Source: Billgrantia ethanolica (GTDB lineage Bacteria; Pseudomonadota; Gammaproteobacteria; Pseudomonadales; Halomonadaceae). Taken from it: a stretch of 64,000 nt of DNA. The translations under genes were made by a program, and so were the position numbers. The notes under the pieces were generated by a model. It had not been told where the DNA came from. It did no database searches and saw only the letters and a list, made by a program, of their open reading frames with translations. Location of the stretch: NCBI RefSeq assembly GCF_021404305.1, contig NZ_JABFTX010000001.1, positions 1,426,001 through 1,490,000 of the forward strand, given 5' to 3'. Positions 49,182 through 58,216 of this stretch are shown here, in pieces; position 1 is the first letter of the stretch; each line of letters opens with the position of its first letter.

Positions 49182-49592
49182 TCAGGGCCGGCGGCGCGGT
49201 TCTCGGCTGGCGGAGAGCGTAATGGAGACGGAGTCGGCAAAGCGCAGCGCATGAGGCTTGTCGATCTCCACCTGAGCGGTGAGCACCTCCTCATGGGACA
49301 TGATCAGATCCAACACTTCACGGGTCATGCGCTCAAGCAACTGGAATCGGCCCTCCTCCACCAGGGCGATGACCTCCTTGGTGATGGTGCGATAGTTCAG
49401 CGCCTGCTCGATACGATTGAAAGCCACAGCCTTGTCGGCCCGGTAACGGATCACGGCATTGACCACTACGTCTTGACGATTGAGGATCTCCTCGTCCTTG
49501 ATACCGATATAGGTACGCAGGCGCAGATTCTTGATGCGGATGGTCGCCAGGTCATGGTCGAGGTGCTGATCGTCCAGAGCGTGCAAAGGCAT
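49182..49592 (-). CDS. folX: Dihydroneopterin triphosphate 2'-epimerase FolX
   Basis: This 136-aa protein has the FolB/FolX tunnelling fold. [28 protein letters not shown] and [20 protein letters not shown] match FolX more closely than FolB. ATG 49592 (MPLHALDD) follows AGGAG; the frame continues over folE without meaning. Downstream of folE in the same direction, so both act on GTP-derived pterins. Confidence 0.9.
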   Translation of the reverse strand: MPLHALDDQHLDHDLATIRIKNLRLRTYIGIKDEEILNRQDVVVNAVIRYRADKAVAFNRIEQALNYRTITKEVIALVEEGRFQLLERMTREVLDLIMSHEEVLTAQVEIDKPHALRFADSVSITLSASREPRRRP

Positions 49593-49636
49593 GGCATTGG
49601 CTCCTGTATGAGGAAGACCGCTAGGGCGCGGCGCGC

Positions 49637-50194
49637 TCAGCGCCCGGCGACCAGCATGAGAAACTCCTGACGTGTCGTCGGGTTGTCGCGGAAGGCGCCC
49701 AGCATCACCGAGGAGGACATGCTTGAGTTCTGCTTCTCCACGCCGCGCATCATCATGCACAGGTGGCGCGCCTCGATCACCACGCCGACCCCGCGGGCAC
49801 CAGTGACCTGCTGTACGGCTTCGGCCACCTGTCGGGTGAGATTCTCCTGAATCTGCATGCGACGTGCATACATGTCGACGATACGCGCAAACTTGGACAG
49901 CCCCAGCACCTTGCCCCTGGGCAGGTAGGCGATGTGACACTTGCCGATGAACGGCAGCAGGTGGTGCTCGCACATCGAATAAAGCTCGATGTCCTTGATC
50001 AGCACCATCTCGTCGGTCTCGCTTTCGAACACGGCGCCGTTGACCAGCTCCTCGAGGGTCTGCGAGTAACCGCGGGTGAGGAACTGCATCGCCTTGGCGG
50101 CACGCTTGGGCGTATCGCGTAGACCCTCACGCTCGGGGTTTTCCCCCAATTCGAGAATGATCTGGCGATAGAAGTTGGCAAGCTCTTCGTTCAT
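49637..50194 (-). CDS. folE: GTP cyclohydrolase I
   Basis: This 185-aa zinc enzyme converts GTP to dihydroneopterin triphosphate. It contains [18 protein letters not shown] (zinc-binding Cys/His) and the second zinc Cys in [15 protein letters not shown] 50194. The upstream 270 bp is unusually AT-rich and holds an inverted repeat. Confidence 0.96.
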   Translation of the reverse strand: MNEELANFYRQIILELGENPEREGLRDTPKRAAKAMQFLTRGYSQTLEELVNGAVFESETDEMVLIKDIELYSMCEHHLLPFIGKCHIAYLPRGKVLGLSKFARIVDMYARRMQIQENLTRQVAEAVQQVTGARGVGVVIEARHLCMMMRGVEKQNSSMSSSVMLGAFRDNPTTRQEFLMLVAGR

Positions 50195-50265
50195 GGTCAG
50201 GCCCTGCGACTACTGGGTGGTACCGCTCGTTTCGCGATGGCCCGGCCATCGTCGCTGCTATTCAA

Positions 50266-50294
50266 AAAATATACAAAAATTATACTTTGTACAA
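50266..50294 (-). promoter_or_regulatory. AT-rich promoter region of folE with inverted repeat
   Basis: TACAAA (50272-50277), 8 bp, TTTGTA (50286-50291) form a perfect dyad inside an AT tract that is exceptional for this genome. On the minus strand TTGTAC (50294-50289) with TATTTT (50271-50266) 17 bp away could be a promoter overlapping the dyad. The rest of the 50195-50465 gap shows nothing else recognisable. Confidence 0.35.
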
Positions 50295-50465
50295 CTTTAT
50301 CCGATCCTGCCGTCATTCTACCGTAACCCACAGTATCTCGCAGGCAGGTCGTCTGAAATTGCCCCGCTGCGACATTCGTGCCACTGCTGCGTAGCGCCGG
50401 CTATGGTAAAATGCCATGTATCGAAACTGCCGTAACGCGCAGCCTTGTCCCCGCGAGAGCACGAT

Positions 50466-51029
50466 ATGATCAAGATTTCGGATGCGATACTGACGGCCAG
50501 CGGAGTGGCCCTACTGCTGATGCCTCTGCATGCCTCGGCCGGCACCCTGTCTCTACCCAAAGATGCCACCATCGCGGTTCAGGCGGTCGACAGCCTGACC
50601 CTGGCTGGCGGGGAGACACGCCTGGACGACATTCTGCTGCGCCCCGCTGGCGCCGCTGCCGAAGCCAGCCATGAGCTGCCGGAATACTGCGTTCTCGTCG
50701 GCGATGCCCGTCAGGACGGCGATCGTCTGCGTATCACCACCAAGTCGTTGACCTGCATCGAGACGGATGGCGGCGACAGCGATATCTACAGCGGCACTCT
50801 CTCAGCCGCCGCATACGAGCTGGATGGCAGCTACGGGATCATGGCGTGTGACGGTGAGCGCTGCGAGCTGGATGCCGATCACGTGTTTCATCTCAAGCTG
50901 GCCAGCGCGCTGGAGGTCGAAGAGCAGGACAATCCCTCTGCCCGCATCAACGAGCAGCGCCGCCAGGCCGACGGTGCGGGTATTGCCAACCCGATTCCCG
51001 CCGAGCGCCCCGACCCCGACGACATGTAA
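50466..51029 (+). CDS. Secreted protein of unknown function
   Basis: This 187-aa protein has an N-terminal signal peptide (MIKISDAILTASG to HASA, about 1-25). The mature part is acidic with Cys in PEYCVLVG, SLTCIETD, MACDGERC. The run EYCVLVGDAR followed by LRITTKSLTC and a LDGSYGI strand faintly recalls the beta-barrel core of TraB/TrbI-type conjugation proteins, but no such system is here and I do not assign it. The C-terminus (NPIPAERPDPDDM) is disordered. ATG 50466 gives the proper signal peptide; an in-frame start at 50445 would extend it by 7 residues. Confidence 0.6.
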   Translation: MIKISDAILTASGVALLLMPLHASAGTLSLPKDATIAVQAVDSLTLAGGETRLDDILLRPAGAAAEASHELPEYCVLVGDARQDGDRLRITTKSLTCIETDGGDSDIYSGTLSAAAYELDGSYGIMACDGERCELDADHVFHLKLASALEVEEQDNPSARINEQRRQADGAGIANPIPAERPDPDDM

Positions 51030-51038
51030 TTCTTCCTG

Positions 51039-51059
51039 GCGCACCCCGCTGGGGTGCGC
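51039..51059. terminator. Hairpin between convergent genes
   Basis: 9-bp perfect stem GCGCACCCC/GGGGTGCGC, loop GCT, 10 bp after the secreted protein's stop and ahead of the srkA stop. No T-run. Confidence 0.5.
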
Positions 51060-51118
51060 AGGGCTCCCCTCGCAGCGCCAGTACCTAACTCTCCGAATAA
51101 ACTCTCTCGAGCCAATCG

Positions 51119-52105
51119 TCAGGCCAGCCAGCGCGGCGCCTGCTTTAATGCCAGCCGCTGCTGCTCCAACTGGCGAATGTGCGCATCCCAGTAGCCGGCA
51201 TCGGGCACCCACGGAAACGCCGGCGGAAAGGCCGGATCGTCCCAGCGGGCGACCAGCCAGGCACTGTGACGCATCAGGCGCAAGGTGCGCAGCGGCTCGA
51301 TCAGCTTCAATTCACTGCGGTCGAACTCGCGCTGCTGCTCATAGCCCTCCAGCACCTCGGAGAGTTGCATCTGCCACTCCACCTCATGCTCGGCGGTGAA
51401 CAGCATCCAGAGATCCTGAATGGCCGGCGCCATCAGGCAGTCGTCGAAGTCCACCAGCGCGAAGTGATCGTCACGGCCCAGCATGTTGCCGATATGGCAG
51501 TCGCCCTGTACGCGTATCGTCGTCTCCGGCTTCCAGGCGTAGGCCTGCAGCTCGGCATACAGTGCGTTGCTGATTCGCTCGTAAGCCTGGCGCTGGCGGC
51601 GATCGAGCCAAGGGGCGCCGAGCACCCGCTGCTGGGCCTCGCGCACCATGCCATCCAGATCGAGACTCACGCGATGGCGAAAGGCAGAGCGCTCGCCAAT
51701 GGCGTGCACGGCGCCGATCAGCTCGCCCAGCGCATACAGGTGGGACGGATTCTCCAGCTCCGGCGCCTGCCCTGAGAGCTGCGGGAACAGCGCCAGCCGA
51801 AAGCCCTCGGCATGATGCAGACTCTGCCCCGCCGCGTTGCGCCAGGGCGCCGCCACGGCCACACCCTCTGCCACCAGCTCATCCAGGAAATCGTGCTCTT
51901 CCTGGATCTGGGCGTCCTGCCAGCGCTCGGGGCGATAGAACTTGGCCACCCAGCGCTGCCCCTCGTCGTCATGCAGCAGATACACCCGGTTCTCGTAGCT
52001 GTTGAGCGCGAAGGGCTCGCCGGGCAGCCAGAAGCCGAGCGACTCGACGGCGGCCACGACACGGGCGGGAGAAAGGCTGGCAAAAGGGTGCGGCGTGCTC
52101 TGCAT
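51119..52105 (-). CDS. srkA: Stress response kinase A (YihE family)
   Basis: This 328-aa aminoglycoside-phosphotransferase-like protein kinase protects E. coli from MazF-linked death. SYENRVYLL is the N-lobe strand and VAKFYRPERW holds the ATP Lys. The catalytic loop is RVQGDCHIGNMLG (H-G-D-x-x-x-x-N type) followed by LVDFDDCLMAP (DFD). ATG 52105 (MQSTPHPF) chosen; the longer frame to 52204 is unsupported. Confidence 0.92.
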   Translation of the reverse strand: MQSTPHPFASLSPARVVAAVESLGFWLPGEPFALNSYENRVYLLHDDEGQRWVAKFYRPERWQDAQIQEEHDFLDELVAEGVAVAAPWRNAAGQSLHHAEGFRLALFPQLSGQAPELENPSHLYALGELIGAVHAIGERSAFRHRVSLDLDGMVREAQQRVLGAPWLDRRQRQAYERISNALYAELQAYAWKPETTIRVQGDCHIGNMLGRDDHFALVDFDDCLMAPAIQDLWMLFTAEHEVEWQMQLSEVLEGYEQQREFDRSELKLIEPLRTLRLMRHSAWLVARWDDPAFPPAFPWVPDAGYWDAHIRQLEQQRLALKQAPRWLA

Positions 52106-52162
52106 GATCGTCACCGGTTGAAAAGAACCCCCTATCTTATCAGCCGGAGCCGACCTACCGTC

Positions 52163-52376
52163 TAAGGAAACGCTGAACAAATTAACGAGCGAGATGAAGC
52201 GCAAGGCGCACGGAGCACAGTACCGAGCGAAGCGACAAACAGCCGTAGGCTGGCCCCGAAGGGGTGAGAAACCGAAGGTTTCGAGTCAACCGGAGCCTAT
52301 GGGGTATAGGTGAGGATTCCGCGCACCGCGCAACGCAGCGATTCGCTCGCGTAGGCATTTGTGCAGTGTTTTCCTA
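52163..52376. mobile_element. 214-bp MITE-like element with imperfect terminal inverted repeats
   Basis: The left end TAAGGAAACGCTGAACAAAT and the complement of the right end TAGGAAAACACTGCACAAAT match at 16 of 20 positions. Similarity continues inward (GAGCGA then CGCAAGGCGCACGGA against the complement of the right arm). The interior holds two small hairpins (CCCCGAAGGGG and AACCGAAGGTT) and no coding frame. I recall similar ends in Halomonas genomes but could not search. No certain target duplication; CTA occurs at both edges. The right terminus provides the TAG stop codon of comF. Confidence 0.65.
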
Positions 52377-53222
52377 CAGCGGTGTGCGCGCCAAGGCCCA
52401 GGCCTCCACCTCGCGGGCACCGGCGGCCAGGCAGGCCCGGGCCAGTGCATCCAGGGTGGCGCCGGTCGTCATGACATCGTCGAGCAGCGCCACCCGCTCG
52501 GGGAGCGCTCCGGTAATCACGAAGGCATCGCGCAGGTTGCCGAAGCGCTCGGTACGGTCCAGGCCGCGCTGCGAGGGGGTGTGATGGCGACGCTGCGCCC
52601 TGTAGAGCCGCAGGCCGTGGCGCGCCGCCAGACGCCTGGCCAGCCAGTCGGCCTGGTCGAAGCCGCGCTCCCGGGCGCGCTTGGGGTGCAGCGGCACCGG
52701 GATCAGCGCCTCGGGCCAGGTTAGCATGCGTTGTTCCAGCCCTAATTCGAAGAGTTCGAGCAGCACGGTGCCGGCCCGCGGCGAAGCATGAAACTTGAAG
52801 CGCTGCATCAACTGGGCCACTTCGCCCTGATAGCGCAACGGCACCCGCGAACGGACGAAGGCCGGCGGTCGGCTCAGGCAGTGGCCGCAGCGCTTTGCGG
52901 CCAAGGAGCCCGAGGGCTGCGGCTCGGCGCAGCTGGGACAGGCCGGCAGGTTCCACGGCAGCGCCTCGAAGCAGGCCGCGCACCAGGGGCGATCCGGCTC
53001 GGCCGGCGCCAGGCAGAAGCCGCAGCGGCCCGGCAGTGCACGGCGCAGGCCGAGATCGAGGCCGTGCCAGAGCGAACGCAGCCAGCCGACCGTCGTCTTC
53101 CCACCGGCCACTGCCTCTTCACTCGTCGCCTTATCTGAGACCAGGCCTGAGACTTGGCCTGGGACGGCTGTTTCCGGCGACGCCTCCGGTGCGCATCGGG
53201 GCTCAATGTTTTCCTGCACGGC
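52374..53222 (-). CDS. comF: ComF-family phosphoribosyltransferase-like protein
   Basis: This 282-aa protein has an N-terminal zinc-finger region (CGFCLAP, CAAC, CPSC, CGHC) and a C-terminal PRTase domain with ALIPVPLHPKRARERGFDQA and the PRPP loop VALLDDVMTTGAT. It is linked to DNA uptake in competent bacteria. Start GTG 53222 follows AAGGA. This makes a roughly 45-residue N-terminal extension before the conserved region, so a later start is possible. The stop codon TAG lies inside the terminal repeat of the MITE-like element, so the original C-terminus may have been replaced. Divergent from bioB. Confidence 0.85.
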   Translation of the reverse strand, partial: AVQENIEPRCAPEASPETAVPGQVSGLVSDKATSEEAVAGGKTTVGWLRSLWHGLDLGLRRALPGRCGFCLAPAEPDRPWCAACFEALPWNLPACPSCAEPQPSGSLAAKRCGHCLSRPPAFVRSRVPLRYQGEVAQLMQRFKFHASPRAGTVLLELFELGLEQRMLTWPEALIPVPLHPKRARERGFDQADWLARRLAARHGLRLYRAQRRHHTPSQRGLDRTERFGNLRDAFVITGALPERVALLDDVMTTGATLDALARACLAAGAREVEAWALARTPL

Positions 53223-53305
53223 CTGGGTCCTTGTGCCATGGCGGACAAGCGCCGAGCTTATCACTTTACGATCCAGAAGCAGCCAAGCGGTACGCAACCA
53301 GACGG

Positions 53306-53337
53306 TAGTCAACCCCGCCACAAGAGCGGGTTGACAG
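53306..53337. promoter_or_regulatory. BirA-type operator 1 upstream of bioB
   Basis: TAGTCAACC-N14-GGTTGACAG matches the BirA consensus TTGTAAACC-N14/15-GGTTTACAA at 7 of 9 positions in each half. It overlaps the -35 box of the bioB promoter. Confidence 0.65.
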
Positions 53338-53358
53338 CCCCGCAGTTTCACGTACGCT
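53331..53358 (+). promoter_or_regulatory. Probable bioB promoter
   Basis: Perfect -35 TTGACA (53331-53336), 16-bp spacer, weak -10 TACGCT (53353-53358). It is flanked by the two BirA-type operators. Confidence 0.5.
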
Positions 53359-53361
53359 TCA

Positions 53362-53393
53362 TGGTCAACATCATGACTTTTCAAAGTTGACCA
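53362..53393. promoter_or_regulatory. BirA-type operator 2 upstream of bioB
   Basis: TGGTCAACA-N14-AGTTGACCA is a perfect 9-bp dyad with the same N14 spacing as operator 1. It matches the BirA consensus at 6 of 9 positions per half and covers the expected transcription start region. Confidence 0.55.
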
Positions 53394-53407
53394 AGGCGAG
53401 TCCCCCC

Positions 53408-54532
53408 ATGACCGATGCCCTGCCCACCAGCCTCGGCGGCCTGTCCGATTCCCATGCCAAGGCGCAGCCGCGCCACGACTGGTCGCTGGCCGAGATCGAG
53501 GCACTCTTCGCCCTGCCCTTCAACGATCTGCTGTTCCGCGCCCAGCAGGTGCATCGCGCCCACTTCGATCCCAATGCCGTGCAGGTCTCCACCCTGCTCT
53601 CGATCAAGACCGGGGCCTGTCCGGAAGACTGCAAGTACTGCCCGCAGTCGGGCCACTACACCACCGGACTGGACAAGGAAAAGCTGCTGGAGATCGAAAA
53701 GGTGGTGGCCCAGGCCAAGGCCGCCCAGGAGGCCGGTGCCAGCCGTTTCTGCATGGGCGCGGCCTGGCGCAGCCCGCGCGAAAAGGATCTCGCCGTGGTG
53801 CTGGAGATGGTCAGCCGGGTCAAGTCGCTGGGGCTCGAGACCTGCATGACCCTGGGCATGGTGGATGGCGATCAGGCCCGCCGCCTGGCCGAGGCCGGCC
53901 TCGACTACTACAACCACAACCTGGACACCTCGCCGGAGTTCTACGGCGAGATCATCACCACCCGCACCTACGCCGACCGCCTGGAAACCCTGGCCAACGT
54001 GCGCGATGCGGGCATGAAGGTGTGCTCCGGTGGCATTCTCGGCATGGGCGAGGCACCTCGCGACCGCGCCGCGCTGCTGCAGCAGTTGGCCCGGCTCGAG
54101 CCGCATCCCGAGTCGGTGCCGATCAACATGCTGGTCAAGGTGCCGGGCACACCGCTGGAGCAGGTGGAGGATCTCGACCCCATCGAGTTCATACGCGCGA
54201 TTGCCGTGGCCCGCATCCTGATGCCAGCCAGCCACGTGCGCCTGTCGGCCGGTCGTGAGCAGATGGACGAGTCGACCCAGGCGCTGGCCTTCCTGGCCGG
54301 AGCCAACTCCATCTTCTACGGCGATAGGCTGCTGACCACCGGCAACCCCCAGGTGGATCGCGACCGCGCCCTGTTCGCCAAGCTCGGCCTGCATCCCGAG
54401 CGGCGCGAAACCTGCCAGGACGACACTCGCCAGCAGGCCTCGCTGGAAGGCGCCCTGGCCCGCCAGATGACCCAGACGACCCAGGCCCAGGCGGCCAGCG
54501 CCGCCCTGGCCTACGACGCCACACAGGTCTGA
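53408..54532 (+). CDS. bioB: Biotin synthase
   Basis: This 374-aa radical SAM enzyme inserts sulfur into dethiobiotin. It has the SAM cluster CPEDCKYC, then [13 protein letters not shown] and RLSAGREQM (Arg ligand of the auxiliary cluster). ATG 53408 ([11 protein letters not shown]) follows AAGGCGAG; an in-frame TTG at 53387 falls inside operator 2. First gene of bioBFHCD. Confidence 0.97.
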   Translation: MTDALPTSLGGLSDSHAKAQPRHDWSLAEIEALFALPFNDLLFRAQQVHRAHFDPNAVQVSTLLSIKTGACPEDCKYCPQSGHYTTGLDKEKLLEIEKVVAQAKAAQEAGASRFCMGAAWRSPREKDLAVVLEMVSRVKSLGLETCMTLGMVDGDQARRLAEAGLDYYNHNLDTSPEFYGEIITTRTYADRLETLANVRDAGMKVCSGGILGMGEAPRDRAALLQQLARLEPHPESVPINMLVKVPGTPLEQVEDLDPIEFIRAIAVARILMPASHVRLSAGREQMDESTQALAFLAGANSIFYGDRLLTTGNPQVDRDRALFAKLGLHPERRETCQDDTRQQASLEGALARQMTQTTQAQAASAALAYDATQV

Positions 54533-54536
54533 GGTC

Positions 54537-55691
54537 ATGGCGTCGGGTTCCACCGTCTGGACCGAGCGGCTCGAAGCGGCCGCAGCTTGGCGCCGTACCC
54601 AGGGGCTCTGGCGTGAGCGCGACACCCTCCAGCCGGGGCTGCTCGATTTTGCCGGCAACGACTACCTCGGCCTGAAGGACGATCCACGCCTGGCCGAGGC
54701 CCAGGCGGCAGCGGTGCGCAGGTTCGGCGCCGGGGCCGGAGCCTCGCACCTGGTCAGCGGCCATCTGGAGGTCCATGAAGCGCTCGAACGGCGCCTGGCG
54801 GCACTCGTTGGGCGACCCCGGGCGCTGCTCTTCTCCACCGGCTACATGGCCAACCTGGGCACCCTGCAGGCCCTTTGCGACAGCAACACCCTGATCTTCC
54901 AGGATCGCCTCAACCACGCCTCCCTGCTCGACGGCGCCGCGCTCGCCGGGGCGCGCTCGCGGCGCTTTCATCATCGCGACCTCGATGATCTCGAACGCCT
55001 GCTCGGCCGGGCGTCGGCAGAGGCCGCCAAACTGGTGGTCAGCGACGGTGTGTTCAGCATGGACGGCGACGTGGCGGACATCGGCGGTCTGGCCGCGGTC
55101 AGCGCCCGCCACGACGCCTGGCTGATGATCGACGATGCCCACGGCATCGGCGTTCTCGGCGCCCACGGCGACGGCTGCGTGGGGCATGCCCACGGAATCG
55201 ATCGCGTGCCGGTCCTGGTCGGCACGCTGGGCAAGGCGCTGGGTACCGGTGGCGCCTTCGTCGCCGGCAGTGAAGCGCTGATCGAGCATCTCATCCAGTT
55301 CGCCCGTGCCTACGTCTACACCACCGCCCAGCCGCCAGGCGTGGCCGCCGCCAGCCTGGCGGCACTCGACGTTCTGGCCGCCGAGCCGGAGCGTCGCCAG
55401 CAGCTGCGCGACAACATCCACTATTTCCGCCGCGAAGCGGCGCTGCTCGATCTGCCCCTGGGCGACTCCTTCACTCCCATTCAACCCCTGATTCTGGGAG
55501 AGGGCCGGCAGGTCATGCACTGGGCGGCCCGCCTGCGCGAGGCAGACCTGCTGGTCGGCGCCATTCGCCCGCCTACCGTACCCAACGGAGAAGCCCGGCT
55601 GCGCATCACCCTGCGCGCCAGCCACTCGCGGGAAAGCCTGGACCGGCTGCTCGAAGCGGTGGCCCGTCTGCACGAGGAGGCCGCGGCATGA
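54537..55691 (+). CDS. bioF: 8-amino-7-oxononanoate synthase
   Basis: This 384-aa PLP enzyme condenses pimeloyl-ACP with alanine. It has FAGNDYLGLKDDPRL, SHLVSGH, IDDAHGIGVLG and the PLP Lys in GTLGKALGTGG. ATG 54537 lies 4 bp after the bioB stop. Confidence 0.97.
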   Translation: MASGSTVWTERLEAAAAWRRTQGLWRERDTLQPGLLDFAGNDYLGLKDDPRLAEAQAAAVRRFGAGAGASHLVSGHLEVHEALERRLAALVGRPRALLFSTGYMANLGTLQALCDSNTLIFQDRLNHASLLDGAALAGARSRRFHHRDLDDLERLLGRASAEAAKLVVSDGVFSMDGDVADIGGLAAVSARHDAWLMIDDAHGIGVLGAHGDGCVGHAHGIDRVPVLVGTLGKALGTGGAFVAGSEALIEHLIQFARAYVYTTAQPPGVAAASLAALDVLAAEPERRQQLRDNIHYFRREAALLDLPLGDSFTPIQPLILGEGRQVMHWAARLREADLLVGAIRPPTVPNGEARLRITLRASHSRESLDRLLEAVARLHEEAAA

Positions 55692-56419
55692 CGGCCATGG
55701 TGCTGCTCTCGGGCTGGGGCATCGATGCACGCATCTGGCAGCCCCTCGCCCCCTGCTGGCCGGCCGGTATGGAGATACGTACTCCCGACTGGCCCGGTTA
55801 CGGCGAACGCCGTGGAGAGACCCACCCTGCTTCACTGCCCGAGCTTGCGTCGCTGATGCGCGATGCGCTGCCCGCCGATGCCGTCTGGGTCGGCTGGTCG
55901 CTCGGCGGACTGCTCGCCGGCGCGCTGCTGGCCCATCTGCCACCGCCCCGGGCGCTGGTATTGATCGGCACCGCGGCGCGCTTCTGCCACGCAGGCGGAG
56001 TCTCGACCGCGGAACTCGACACCTTCCGCCGCGCCTTCGAGCGCCAGCCCCAGGCGACTTGGCAGCATTTTCTACGCTGGCAGCTGCAGGGCGAGCCCAC
56101 TCCGCGCACGGCACATCGGCGGCTGCTGGACCTGATCGGGAGCCGCCCCAGCGCCTCGACGCTCACCCTGGAAACCGGCCTTCACCAGTTGGCCGAGATT
56201 GATTTGACGCCCTGGCTCGCCGCGCCGCCCTGTCCGATCCGACGCGTCGCGGGAACCCAGGACGGTCTGCTGAGCGAGGCGGCGCGCCGCTCGGCCGATC
56301 TGGTATTGGCCGATACCGGCCACTGCCCCATGTTGTCATGTCCGGCAGCGCTCACCGCCTACCTGGCGCAGCTGAGGGCAGAGGTGGCAGCCGACGACAA
56401 GCGCGAGGCAGCGACATGA
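55688..56419 (+). CDS. bioH: Pimeloyl-ACP methyl ester carboxylesterase
   Basis: The 243-aa alpha/beta hydrolase removes the methyl ester to end pimeloyl chain growth. The nucleophile is Ser in VGWSLGGLLA, with Asp in AGTQDGLLS and His in DTGHCPML. Short for the family but complete. The start overlaps bioF as ATGA. Confidence 0.94.
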   Translation: MTAMVLLSGWGIDARIWQPLAPCWPAGMEIRTPDWPGYGERRGETHPASLPELASLMRDALPADAVWVGWSLGGLLAGALLAHLPPPRALVLIGTAARFCHAGGVSTAELDTFRRAFERQPQATWQHFLRWQLQGEPTPRTAHRRLLDLIGSRPSASTLTLETGLHQLAEIDLTPWLAAPPCPIRRVAGTQDGLLSEAARRSADLVLADTGHCPMLSCPAALTAYLAQLRAEVAADDKREAAT

Positions 56420-57246
56420 GCGGGAGCCTTGGTCACGCCGATGCCCGGCCAACGCCGGACGATCCGAGCGTCTGGCGCCGGCAGGTCGCCCAGGCCTTTT
56501 CCCGGGCCTCGGGTCGCTATACGCAGTTGGCACAGGCCCAGCAGCAGATGGGCGCGGCGCTGTGGGAGCATCTGCCGGCCCAGGCCGAGGTCGTGCTGGA
56601 CCTGGGCTGCGGCCCCGGACACTGGAGTCGACGCCTGGCGGCGTATTTCGGCCCGCACTGCCAGGTACTGGGGCTCGATCTTGCCCCGGGCATGCTGCAA
56701 GTGGCACGCGAGACCGAGGGCGAAGGCATCGCCTGGCTCTGTGCCGATGCCGCCGAGCTCCCCCTGGCCGCCCGCCAGGTGGATCTGGTGTTCTCCAACC
56801 TGGCGATTCAATGGTGTACCGATCTCGATGCGCTGATGGCCGAGCTGTTTCGCGTGCTACGCCCCGGCGGACGGGCCGTGATCAATACCCTGGGGCCCGG
56901 TACGCTGCGCGAGGTGGCTCATGCCTGGTCGACGCCGGACACCCTACTATCCTTCCGTTCGCGGCTGGAGCATCTCGCCAGCGCGCGGCTGGCAGGCTTT
57001 AACCGGGTTCACTGCAGCGAGACCGCTGAGCGCTTCTTCTACCCCGACCTGACGGCCGTCATGGCCTCCATCAGAGGGGTCGGCGCCCAAGCCACACGCT
57101 CTACCGCGCGTCGCACCCGCCACGATCTGCGCCGCGCCGAGCGGCGCTACGAATCGCTGCGCGAGCCCGCGGGCCTGCCGCTGAGCTATCAGCGTCTCAC
57201 CCTCGTTCTCGACAAGGAGCCGGCATCATGTCCGCCTACTTCGTGA
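56416..57246 (+). CDS. bioC: Malonyl-ACP O-methyltransferase
   Basis: This 276-aa SAM methyltransferase starts pimelate synthesis by methylating malonyl-ACP. VVLDLGCGPGHWSRRL is the SAM loop, with LVFSNLAIQWC and LFRVLRPGGRAVINTLGPGTL typical of BioC. ATG 56416 overlaps the bioH stop as ATGA, which sets the start; the frame is open further upstream. Confidence 0.95.
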   Translation: MSGSLGHADARPTPDDPSVWRRQVAQAFSRASGRYTQLAQAQQQMGAALWEHLPAQAEVVLDLGCGPGHWSRRLAAYFGPHCQVLGLDLAPGMLQVARETEGEGIAWLCADAAELPLAARQVDLVFSNLAIQWCTDLDALMAELFRVLRPGGRAVINTLGPGTLREVAHAWSTPDTLLSFRSRLEHLASARLAGFNRVHCSETAERFFYPDLTAVMASIRGVGAQATRSTARRTRHDLRRAERRYESLREPAGLPLSYQRLTLVLDKEPASCPPTS

Positions 57247-57929
57247 CCGGTACCGATACCGACGCCGGCAAGACCCTCGTCGCCGCCGGCCTGCTGGCCC
57301 TGGCACGCGCCAAGGGGCTCACCACGCTGGGGCTCAAGCCCGTCGCCTCGGGCTGTGCAAACACTCCCGACGGCCTGCGCAACGACGATGCCCTGGCCCT
57401 ACTGGCCCGCAGTGTGCCGGCGGTGAGCTATGACACGATCAACCCCTTCGCCTTCGAGCCCGCCATCGCCCCGCACCTGGCCGCCCAGCGCGCCGGCGTC
57501 CAGCTCGATCTGACCGGGCTGAGCGAACAGATTGCCGCCCGGCTGCAGACCCCACGCGATTTCACCCTGGTGGAGGGCGCCGGAGGCTGGCGGGTGCCGC
57601 TCAACGACAGCGAAGACCTGGCCGGGTTGGCGACGCGCCTCGATCTGCCGGTCATCTTGGTGATCGGCCTCAAGCTCGGCTGCCTCAACCATTCCCGCCT
57701 GACGGCGGAGGCGATACGTGCCGACGGCGCTCACCTGGTCGGCTGGGTGGGCAATCTGCTGGATGCCGACTTCGCCCGCGATGAATCGCTCTATGCCGAC
57801 AACCTGGCGACCCTGAAGCGCACCCTCGACGCTCCCTGCCTGGGCGTGGTGCCGCGCCTGAGCCGTGTGGCCCCGGCCAGACGCCCCGAAGCCGCCATCG
57901 CGCACCTCGAGCTTCCCCATGGCAATTGA
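57228..57929 (+). CDS. bioD: Dethiobiotin synthetase
   Basis: This 233-aa ATP-dependent enzyme closes the ureido ring of biotin. It has the P-loop TGTDTDAGKT, KPVASGC and VEGAGGWRVPL. It overlaps the end of bioC by 19 bp with AAGGAG upstream. No bioA is in the window, so the aminotransferase must lie elsewhere. Confidence 0.96.
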   Translation: MSAYFVTGTDTDAGKTLVAAGLLALARAKGLTTLGLKPVASGCANTPDGLRNDDALALLARSVPAVSYDTINPFAFEPAIAPHLAAQRAGVQLDLTGLSEQIAARLQTPRDFTLVEGAGGWRVPLNDSEDLAGLATRLDLPVILVIGLKLGCLNHSRLTAEAIRADGAHLVGWVGNLLDADFARDESLYADNLATLKRTLDAPCLGVVPRLSRVAPARRPEAAIAHLELPHGN

Positions 57930-57953
57930 CTTGCCCTCTGGGGTCCGTACAAT
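57926..57953 (+). promoter_or_regulatory. tRNA-Leu promoter
   Basis: TTGACT (57926-57931), 16 bp, TACAAT (57948-57953); 5/6 in each box. The -35 overlaps the bioD stop codon; predicted start about 12 bp before the mature tRNA. Confidence 0.7.
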
Positions 57954-57973
57954 GTGGACGCCTGCCCAACCGT

Positions 57974-58058
<85 letters not shown>

Positions 58059-58099
58059 CTTTTCGTTCTAAGTAGTTGTTTTTACTGTCTCACTTTCGC

Positions 58100-58134
58100 A
58101 GTCCCCGCTGATTTCCAGTCCCCGCCAAGTCCCC
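58100..58134 (+). repeat. Three AGTCCCC repeats just inside the predicted attL
   Basis: Copies start at 58100, 58117 and 58128, the first two extended to AGTCCCCGC. The direct orientation and the distance of 42-76 bp from the tRNA end fit arm-type integrase sites (inference). Confidence 0.5.
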
Positions 58135-58216
58135 AGCACGAGAGAGAATATGCGCGTGACGCGCGTGCGGGCATGACGTGCGCGAAGGAATCCTAGAATC
58201 CCTGGGGGGCTGGGAA

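Noticed and set aside
49592..49973. N-terminal extension of folX over folE
   Set aside because: The extension reads folE sequence in another frame; ATG 49592 has AGGAG and matches FolX.
52374..53504. 376-aa version of ComF starting at 53504
   Set aside because: It would run across bioB's start and both BirA-type operators; GTG 53222 has a good ribosome site.
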